DNA from: an uncultured Gammaproteobacteria bacterium
Lineage (GTDB): Bacteria > Pseudomonadota > Gammaproteobacteria > Pseudomonadales > DT-91
Reading direction: 5' to 3'
DNA: 8,599 bases
Assembly (NCBI GenBank): GCA_929200485.1
Contig: CAKMZU010000150.1
Span: 1 to 8,599, forward strand
Shown here: piece by piece, positions 1-6,300 of the stretch
Numbering within the stretch: the stretch's first letter is position 1
Layout of the letters: every line of letters starts with the position of its first letter
The notes under the pieces: model-generated
What the model was told of the DNA's origin: nothing
The model's input: only the letters and a program-made list of their open reading frames with translations
Databases searched by the model: none
Position numbers and translations under genes: made by a program

Positions 1-341
1 CTATTATCCCATCATCACTCGTGCCTCACCTTCACTTAATTATTGGATTTTTTGGAACGCCGTTTGAGTTGATTTTAAATACGGATGCGTATTATTTTGC
101 ACTTTTTCCAGTGATTCAGGATATTGTTTCCCAGCATGGTGTCTCTTCTTTTTCTGCGGCCTATGCCATGATCGTTGGTAATATCATCGGGACGTTTATC
201 AGTCCATTCTCTCCTGCATTGTGGCTGGCCATTGGTTTGGCGCGTTTGGATATGGGGATGTATATCCGATACGCATTCTTACCGGTTTGGGGGTTCACTC
301 TTGTGGTGTTTTTTCTTTGTTTTGCGATGGGGATTTTTTAG
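1..341 (+). CDS. CitMHS-family citrate/metal:H+ symporter, C-terminal part (5' end outside window)
   Basis: The frame is open to the left edge; the first whole codon is at position 3 and the stop is TAG at 339-341, so about 112 C-terminal residues are visible. The GTG at 21 is an internal valine, not a start, because the frame continues upstream without a stop. The visible part is strongly hydrophobic with about three membrane segments. It carries signatures I recognise from the C-terminal half of CitMHS transporters: PHLHLIIG, then a TDAYYFALFPV stretch, then GTFISPFSPALWLAIGLA, and a final helix ending in FAMGIF. Family members such as B. subtilis CitM import citrate complexed with a divalent metal, driven by protons; substrate and metal cannot be told from this fragment. 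It ends 239 bp before the next gene and has no evident functional tie to it. Another member of the ion transporter superfamily is possible but less likely. Confidence 0.82.
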   Translation, partial: IIPSSLVPHLHLIIGFFGTPFELILNTDAYYFALFPVIQDIVSQHGVSSFSAAYAMIVGNIIGTFISPFSPALWLAIGLARLDMGMYIRYAFLPVWGFTLVVFFLCFAMGIF

Positions 342-398
342 AGATTAGAAATGCATGAAGTTAAATAGTGGTGAAGGATGCGAAGTTATATGCAGGGA

Positions 399-427
399 AT
401 TAATAAATCATTTTTATAGATTAATAA
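399..427 (+). repeat. Two direct copies of ATTAATAA, 21 bp apart
   Basis: ATTAATAA occurs at 399-406 and again at 420-427, exactly 21 bp (two helical turns) apart, in a very AT-rich stretch of the gap between the transporter and the flotillin operon. Each copy contains the palindrome ATTAAT. The spacing would put two bound protein units on the same face of the DNA, so an operator is possible. In such AT-rich sequence chance recurrence is also plausible. No known regulator box is recognised. Confidence 0.3.
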
Positions 428-451
428 TTATGCTAGTTATCAATTTTCCTT

Positions 452-560
452 AATCTGATTATCTAAATTATTCAACGGGTTTCTCGTGCAAGCCCTTAAA
501 AAAGACGTTAGGATAAGTGCCATAATAAAAAGCTTAAGCCAAACACAATAAAATCTGATT
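452..560 (+). repeat. Two copies of the 9-bp palindrome AATCTGATT, 100 bp apart
   Basis: AATCTGATT is present at 452-460 and 552-560. Each copy is an odd palindrome (AATC, central T, GATT). One copy lies upstream of the candidate promoter; the other lies in the leader just before the ribosome binding site of the OB-fold gene. Paired sites flanking a promoter can act as operators, but a 9-bp motif in AT-rich DNA may recur by chance. No regulator is assigned. Confidence 0.25.
496..526 (+). promoter_or_regulatory. Candidate extended -10 promoter for the yqiJ-like/flotillin/ATPase operon
   Basis: The hexamer CATAAT at 521-526 matches the sigma-70 -10 consensus at 5 of 6 positions and is preceded by TG at 518-519 with one base between, which is the extended -10 arrangement. 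A poor -35 match, TTAAAA at 496-501, lies 19 bp upstream; extended -10 promoters often do without a good -35. Transcription would start near 533, leaving a leader of about 48 nt before the ATG at 581. This is the best candidate I found in the 342-580 gap, but it is only a motif match. Confidence 0.38.
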
Positions 561-570
561 TTACAAGCTA

Positions 571-575
571 AGGAG
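571..575 (+). promoter_or_regulatory. Shine-Dalgarno site that sets the OB-fold protein start
   Basis: AGGAG at 571-575, within TAAGGAG, is 5 nt from the ATG at 581. The alternative in-frame GTG at 575 overlaps this site and would have no usable ribosome binding spacing. An in-frame TAA at 569-571 excludes any longer start. The ATG at 581 is therefore preferred. Confidence 0.8.
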
Positions 576-580
576 TGCGG

Positions 581-1276
581 ATGCTGGCGCTATTGCTTCA
601 TGAGAGCATGGATCCTTTCTATCAAAATATTGCTTCATTTCCGACAGTCGTTTTTACATTTTTTTTGTGCCTTGTGGTGCTGTTTTGGTTAGTTGCCATT
701 TTGGGTGTAGTGGATATTGATGTCCTGGACTTTGATCTGCCAGATAGCGATGGTTCGCTAGGCGTCAATTCCGGTCATGGCGTTGAAAGTCCCGATGTGC
801 TGGCAGGACTGTTGCTCAAGTTTAAGTTGGAAGGAGTGCCTGCGACGATTAGCCTTTCATTTCTTGCGTTATTTGGATGGTTGATATCCTATTACGCTGT
901 TCATTTTGGGTATCCCTTGATACCTGATGGTTTTCTGGAATGGCTTGCAGGCGTACCTATTCTGATTGCCGCTTTTTATGTGTCATTGCTCATCACAGCG
1001 CAAGCGATTAAACCACTAAAACCTTTGTTTAAAAAAATGCAGCAGGAAACCATTAAAACTATTATCGGCCAAACGGCAATCGTAAGGACGCCGCAGGTGA
1101 CAAATGCACGAGGCGAGGCGTTGCTGGAAGATGGTGGTGCAGGGCTGATTCTTAAAGTTCGATCTGAGAACGATACCATTTTTAATCGTGGCGATAAGGT
1201 GGTTCTTCTGGCTTATGACAAAGCGACAAATACTTATCTTGTGATTTCAGAAGAAGAATTCATTAAAAACGCATAA
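581..1276 (+). CDS. YqiJ/NfeD-like inner-membrane protein with C-terminal OB-fold
   Basis: 231 residues. Membrane segments lie at about 21-43, 88-108 and 122-142. Between the first and second is an acidic, Asp/Gly-rich loop (about 44-75, with DIDVLDFDLPDSD). The C-terminal soluble part (about 160-227) starts with IIGQTAIVRT, continues with an Asp-Gly-Gly-Ala-Gly turn and ends with a RGDKVVLL strand and a short strand around NTYLVIS; this is the pattern of the small OB-fold of NfeD-type proteins. E. coli YqiJ (about 209 aa) has the same layout and lies beside the flotillin gene yqiK, as here. In characterised NfeD/flotillin pairs the OB-fold protein is a partner of the flotillin assembly; that role is inferred here from order and topology. 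The flotillin gene starts 43 bp downstream, consistent with co-transcription. There is no sign of the serine-protease domain found in long NfeD proteins. Confidence 0.85.
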   Translation: MLALLLHESMDPFYQNIASFPTVVFTFFLCLVVLFWLVAILGVVDIDVLDFDLPDSDGSLGVNSGHGVESPDVLAGLLLKFKLEGVPATISLSFLALFGWLISYYAVHFGYPLIPDGFLEWLAGVPILIAAFYVSLLITAQAIKPLKPLFKKMQQETIKTIIGQTAIVRTPQVTNARGEALLEDGGAGLILKVRSENDTIFNRGDKVVLLAYDKATNTYLVISEEEFIKNA

Positions 1277-1309
1277 CAGCTTTCAAAAAAATATAATTTT
1301 AATAAAAAT

Positions 1310-1313
1310 GGAG
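1310..1313 (+). promoter_or_regulatory. Shine-Dalgarno site of the flotillin gene
   Basis: GGAG at 1310-1313 is 6 nt from the ATG at 1320. An in-frame TAA at 1314-1316 directly precedes that ATG, so it is the earliest possible start. The 43-bp spacer is otherwise an A/T-rich linker. Confidence 0.8.
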
Positions 1314-1319
1314 TAACAC

Positions 1320-3308
1320 ATGGCGGATATTACCGGATTAGTTCCTATTGCTATCGGATTGGCAATTTTCTTTGTTGTCCTTATGGGGGTGGCGGGATTA
1401 TTTAAATCCTTCTACACCAAGGTAGAGCAGGGAACAGCGTTAATTGTTAATGATATGAGCTCTCAGCCAAAAGTTCATTTTACTGGCGCGTTGGTTTATC
1501 CCATTATTCATAAAAAAGAATTGATGAAAATCTCCTTGATTACCTTGGAGGTTGATCGTCGTGGCAGTGATGGATTGATTTGTAAAGACAATATGCGGGC
1601 AGATATCACGGTTGCTTTTTATCTTCGCGTTAATGAAACTCCGGAAGATGTTTTAAAAGTCGCGAAATCTTTAGGAACATCGAGAGCTTCAGATAAAGAA
1701 GCCATTTATGACTTATTTGCAGCGAAATTTTCAGAAGCGTTAAAAACGGTAGGCAAGCAAATTGATTTTGTTCAGCTGTTTGAGAACCGTCAAGAGTTTC
1801 GTGACAAGATTGCTGAAGTGATTGGTGATGATCTTAACGGTTATATCCTTGAAGATGTGGCGATTGATTACCTTGAACAGACGCCCAAAAAAGCCTTGGA
1901 CCCAACCAATATTCTGGATGCTGAAGGTATTAAGAAAATCACTGAATTAACGGCTAATCAAAATGTGCGCACTAATGATCTTGAACGTGATGAAGAACTG
2001 GCCATTAAGAAGAAGAATGTTGAAACCGTTGAAGCCATGCTGGAGCTTGAGCGCCAACAAGCGGATGCAGAAGCTCGCCAAGACAGAGAAATAAAAACCA
2101 TTCAGGCAAGAGAAGAAGCTGAAACCGTTAAAGTCCAAGAAGAAGAGCGCAAAAAGTCTGAAGAAACCACGATTTCGGTCAACCAAGATTTGGCAGTCCA
2201 AAAAGAAAATCAATCACGTGAAATTGAAGTGGCTGAACAAAACCGTTTGCGAGCGGTTGCGATCGAAGAAGAAAAAGTGACTCGTGCACGTGAGCTTGAG
2301 GTGGTTTCAAGGGAGCGTGAGGTTGAGCTGCAGCGCATTGAGGCAGAAAAAGCCGTTGAAGTAGAGCGTAAAGAAATTGCCCATGTGATTCGTGAGCGAG
2401 TTGAGGTTGATAAAACGGTTGCGGTTGAAGAAGAAAAAATTAAAGAAGTCAGAGAAGTTTCTGAAGCGGATCGTTTAAAACAAGTGCAGGTGTTAGCAGC
2501 TGAAGCTAAAGCTGATGAGGATAAGGTTAAACAGGTGAAGCAAGCAGAAGCGGAAGAGCTTTCGGCAAAGCATAAGGCTGTAGAAATCACAACGATTGCT
2601 CAGGCGGAGCTTGATGCATCAGCTAAAGAAGCGGATGCGAAGAAGAAATTGGCTGAAGGGGTTCAAGCCGAAGAGGCCGCGATTGGACTGGCAGAAGCCA
2701 AAGTACAGGAAGCAAAAGCTACGGCATTTCAACGAGAAGGTGAAGCTGAGGCAGAAGTTATCAGTGCCAAAGGCGAAGCCGAGTCAATCGCTATTCGTAA
2801 AACGGGTCTTGCTGATGCGGAAATTATTGCCGCGAAAGGCGATGCAAACGCCAAGGCTGAAAAAGACGTCGGCATGGCGCAGGCTTTCGTTACTCGTGAG
2901 CAATTAAAAGCAGAGGCCGATGGTTTAGTCGATAAATTTGACGCGATGAATACGATGAGTGCGGATGCGCGTCAGCATGAAGAATATCGTATGGGGCTGG
3001 AAATTGCTCTTAAAGAAGCCTTGGCATCAATTGATGCAGGTAAAGACATTGCCAAAGAAAATGCTGAAGTTCTTGCCACGGCATTGCAAAAAGCGCATAT
3101 CGATATTGTTGGTGGAGAAGAACACTTTTTCGATAATTTCGCCAAGTCGCTATCGATCGGCAAAGCCGTTGATGGCTTTGCTAATAAAAGCACGACAATC
3201 CAAAGCTTGTTACAGCATGTTGTAGAAGGTAATGGCGACTCCCCAAGCCTTTTAGATAAGGTACTTTCAAGCAAGTCGGTGAAGCCAGAGCTTGAAACAG
3301 AGGCTTGA
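1320..3308 (+). CDS. YqiK-type flotillin (SPFH/band 7 protein) with long coiled coil
   Basis: 662 residues. A single N-terminal membrane segment (about 7-28) is followed by the SPFH/band 7 domain (about 30-205). The stretch ISLITLEVDR, GLICKDNMRADITVAFYLRV matches the core of E. coli YqiK, and the LDPTNILDAEGIKKITE junction leads into the coiled coil. Residues about 215-545 are a continuous charged helix rich in Glu, Ala, Lys, Arg and Val, with the AEAKA-type repeats typical of flotillins. The tail (about 547-662) has a HIDIVGGEEHFFDNF motif at 593-607 and ends in a Ser/Lys/Glu-rich segment; it differs from the E. coli YqiK tail, and the protein is about 110 residues longer. Flotillins oligomerise into membrane cages or scaffolds that organise membrane patches. 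The gene sits between its OB-fold partner and a giant ATPase gene, so it may anchor that ATPase at the membrane (inference). Other-frame openings across 1947-3334 are by-products of the repetitive codon pattern. Confidence 0.93.
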   Translation: MADITGLVPIAIGLAIFFVVLMGVAGLFKSFYTKVEQGTALIVNDMSSQPKVHFTGALVYPIIHKKELMKISLITLEVDRRGSDGLICKDNMRADITVAFYLRVNETPEDVLKVAKSLGTSRASDKEAIYDLFAAKFSEALKTVGKQIDFVQLFENRQEFRDKIAEVIGDDLNGYILEDVAIDYLEQTPKKALDPTNILDAEGIKKITELTANQNVRTNDLERDEELAIKKKNVETVEAMLELERQQADAEARQDREIKTIQAREEAETVKVQEEERKKSEETTISVNQDLAVQKENQSREIEVAEQNRLRAVAIEEEKVTRARELEVVSREREVELQRIEAEKAVEVERKEIAHVIRERVEVDKTVAVEEEKIKEVREVSEADRLKQVQVLAAEAKADEDKVKQVKQAEAEELSAKHKAVEITTIAQAELDASAKEADAKKKLAEGVQAEEAAIGLAEAKVQEAKATAFQREGEAEAEVISAKGEAESIAIRKTGLADAEIIAAKGDANAKAEKDVGMAQAFVTREQLKAEADGLVDKFDAMNTMSADARQHEEYRMGLEIALKEALASIDAGKDIAKENAEVLATALQKAHIDIVGGEEHFFDNFAKSLSIGKAVDGFANKSTTIQSLLQHVVEGNGDSPSLLDKVLSSKSVKPELETEA

Positions 3309-3312
3309 TAAG

Positions 3313-3341
3313 CCTTTCTGCAAAAGGAGGGCAACCTCCTT
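3313..3341 (+). other. Intergenic hairpin AAGGAGG-GCAA-CCTCCTT with a competing upstream stem
   Basis: Between the flotillin stop (3306-3308) and the ATPase start, AAGGAGG at 3324-3330 and CCTCCTT at 3335-3341 form a perfect 7-bp stem closed by GCAA, a GNRA tetraloop. No run of T follows, so it is not a typical intrinsic terminator. A second, weaker stem (CCTTT at 3313-3317 with AAAGG at 3323-3327) shares bases with the first, and the two cannot form together. The 5' arm is a full anti-16S (Shine-Dalgarno) sequence hidden in the stem, with no start codon at a suitable distance. Possible roles are an mRNA processing or stability element that lowers expression of the downstream gene, or a structure affecting ribosome access. 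Confidence 0.6.
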
Positions 3342-3384
3342 AACCTATCAATTATTTTATCATTCCCAATTTAGATGATATAGC

Positions 3385-3390
3385 AGGTGA
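3385..3390 (+). promoter_or_regulatory. Shine-Dalgarno site of the giant ATPase gene
   Basis: AGGTGA at 3385-3390 lies only 3 nt from the ATG at 3394, so the spacing is short and initiation may be modest. The TGA at 3388-3390 is an in-frame stop, so no upstream start is possible and ATG 3394 is the first available codon. Confidence 0.65.
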
Positions 3391-3393
3391 ATC

Positions 3394-6300
3394 ATGTCTG
3401 AGCAGGAAGCCTTGATTGTCGATAACGCCGTCGCTGAAGGTGGCGCTTATGAAGTCATCAGCAAGCGACTGTTAGAGCAGGGCAAGCAACTTGAAGAGAA
3501 AACGCAACAGCTTAACTCCGAACGCTTAGAGGAATTTGGCTCACAGGAGTTAGATGCCATTGCGCGTGTTCGAGTTCGTACCGAGAATAATTGCGTTGCT
3601 CGCGATATCGTTCAGGTTGGCGACCATCTTTTATTTGGCTATAACGTTTTTATTGGTCTCAAAAAAGAAACTAAAGTCTCCGATGTTTTTGCCCTCTTTA
3701 CACTGACTGAGCAAGATGGCAATTTTGAACTGAAGGCTTCTGATATCGATAATAGCTTTTTAGCTGATCCGCGTTTTGTCAGTGATTTTGAAGAACTCTA
3801 TCGCTATTACAAGCACACGAAACTCTCACAATTAAAATTTATTGACGGCAAGTTATTAGCTGGCTTTCAAATTGGCGAGCGGCTTGAAGATATTCGTGTT
3901 TTCCGCTGGTCGGTTTCATCAGATTGCTCGACCATTCAATACATTGATAACCGAGGTGAGCGAGATATAGCCTTGCCTCCCGCCTTTAGTTTTGAATGGC
4001 AAACAAGTTCTCGAGATGACATTGTTCAGGGCAGACACCCGCATATTAACGTGTTGGATAGACTTTTTGTTGAAGTGACTCGCGGTCAATTGTCTATCAA
4101 GGTAGAAGATAATTCAGAAGCGGGTTTGACACTGCTAACCGAAGACGTTGTTGATCAATCGCAATCACTCGGTGATGTTAAATTGCAGTTTGCTCAGGTC
4201 GGGGAGTTGGTTTTATTAAGTATTCTTCCTTATAAAGAAACACAAACGCGGTTTTATATCATAAATTTTCTCACTGAAATCGTTTTGCGATGTGATGCTA
4301 TTGGTGAATCCTGTGTCGAATTGCCGGAAGATCACGGCATTATTTTTCCAGGTGGCATGTACTTACAAACAGGTGAATACAAGGCCTTTGATAATGAAAC
4401 CAAAGGATTAAAATTTAGACGCGCATTTCGCTCACCCAATGGCGAGGATATGTTGTTTATTTTCTATGAGCCTATTTTGGGTTTGTTAGGACTATTCTCG
4501 TATAACCTGATTGAAAAATCTCTGGATAATCCGATTTATGGTCATGGATATGCAAAAGGTGAAGATGGTCGAATCGTCATTTTTAATGCAGAAGATGAGC
4601 CAACCCGAATTCACCCGATGCAAATTTGGCAAACGCCGTTTGTATCCGAAGAGTATGCAAATCAAGCCCCTCAAAGCAATACCTTTTTAGGGCGTATTGG
4701 CAATAGCGAGGTGGTTAGAGGTATTTCCGATATTTATAGCATTTGCCGGATGATCACTAACCAGCAGGTTTCGTTAAAACTTTATGAGGAACTGAATAAA
4801 CAGTCTAAACGTTTGTTTGATGCACACTTTTGGTTGAACGATAATGAATGCAGTGACTTGGCTGAGCTTATTAAAACGATCTCGCAAACAGCAGAACTCG
4901 TCATTGATGAGTTTGAAAAAGTTGAGAGCATTCGTAAGCAATCAGAAAAAGCCTTATTTGATGCAACCCAAATGCAGGCAGATATTCTTGCAACTATTCG
5001 TCCTGATAGCTTCGAAACCGCAGAAGCCTTTGTTGAGGGATTAAAGGAAATCCGTCAGCACCGTGGGCATTTGATGACGATCAAAAGCTTAAGGTACATG
5101 AATCTTGAGGCAATCAATGGCCTTGATGACGCGTTACAAAAAACCGATGAAAAGCTATCCAATAGCACGGTGACTTTTTTATCTGATGATAAAGCGCTGA
5201 ACCCTTACCATCAAAAGATAGACGGTTTTAATCTTGATATCGAATCGGTTGAAACCAACAAAGAGATAACGCATCTTGTCGAAGCTATTGAGATGACCGC
5301 CGGGGGATTGGATCTACTTTCTGAGTTAATGGCAACGTTACAGGTTGATGATGCAACGCTTCGCACACGGATTATTGATGCGATCTCTGAAGTCTATGCA
5401 AAACTCAACCAAACCAAAGCGAAAGCTCAGCATAAACAAAACAATCTCGGTGCGCAGGAGGCTACTGCTCAATTCGGTGCGCAATTTAAGCTATTATCGC
5501 AAAGCATTGTCAATGGATTAGGCTTATCGACCACACCGGATAAGTGCGATGAACAATTATCTCGCCTGCTGGTACAGCTTGAAGAATTAGAAGGGCAGTT
5601 TGCCGGTTTTGATCAATTTCTTGCTGATATTATGAGTAAGCGAGAAGAGATTTACGAATCATTTGAATCCCATAAGCAACAATTACTCGATGAAAGGCAA
5701 CGCAAAGCCCAGCATATCTTATCGGCTGCGGATCGCATCCTGGAGAGCATTCAAAAACGCGCACTAAAATTTACTGAAGAAGATGCATTAAATACCTATC
5801 TGGCATCAGACAGTCTGGTGTTAAAATCTGCCCAATTGGCCAATCAACTCCGGGACTTGGATGATAGCGTCAAAGCAGATGATGTTGAGGCAAGGCTCAA
5901 AGCCATTAAAGAGCAAGCCATACGCTCTCTGCGCGATAAAACGGATATTTATGAAGACGGCGGTAATGTTATCAAACTTGGCCCGCGCCATAAATTCAGT
6001 GTGAATACCCAGGCGTTAGATTTAACCTTATTACCCCGTGGTGATGAATTGATGATTCATTTAACAGGGACGGATTTTTATCAGCCGCTGCAAAATCAGC
6101 ATCTGCTAGATTTAAAAGCCTATTGGGATTGCTCGCTATCATCGGAGTCTGACTCTGTTTGCCGAGCGGAATATCTTGCCTATCAAATATTGCGATCTGC
6201 CGAAAAAGGCGATGGGGTGAGTTTAAGTGAGCTGAGTTTAGCTGCTGCTGAAGATGAGGAAGCACTGAATACTATCACTCGGCAATTTGCCGCACCTCGA

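Noticed and set aside
437..465. TTATCA (437-442) and TATCTA (460-465) at 17-bp spacing as a sigma-70 promoter
   Set aside because: The -10 hexamer matches only 3 of 6 positions; the extended -10 site at 518-526 is better.
477..495. Stem GGGTTT/AAGCCC (one G-T wobble) with a 7-nt loop upstream of the operon, considered as a terminator for the transporter
   Set aside because: The 6-bp stem is followed by TTAAAAAAG, not a T-run, and it lies 136 bp past the transporter stop, so it does not look like an intrinsic terminator on either strand.
976..1179. Minus-strand open frame inside the OB-fold gene
   Set aside because: It is antisense to a well-supported gene and shows no recognisable domain.
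1292..1297. Perfect TATAAT in the spacer before the flotillin gene, as an internal promoter
   Set aside because: No -35 match lies at 15-19 bp upstream and there is no TG extension. Such hexamers are common in an A/T-rich linker.
1947..3334. Several open frames on the other frames and on the minus strand inside the flotillin gene (about 1947-2213, 2210-2590, 2596-2907, 2959-3225, 2972-3334)
   Set aside because: They lie within the flotillin reading frame and give low-complexity Ser/Thr/Phe-rich or Lys/Arg-rich translations that mirror its Glu/Ala/Lys codon pattern. None has a recognisable domain.
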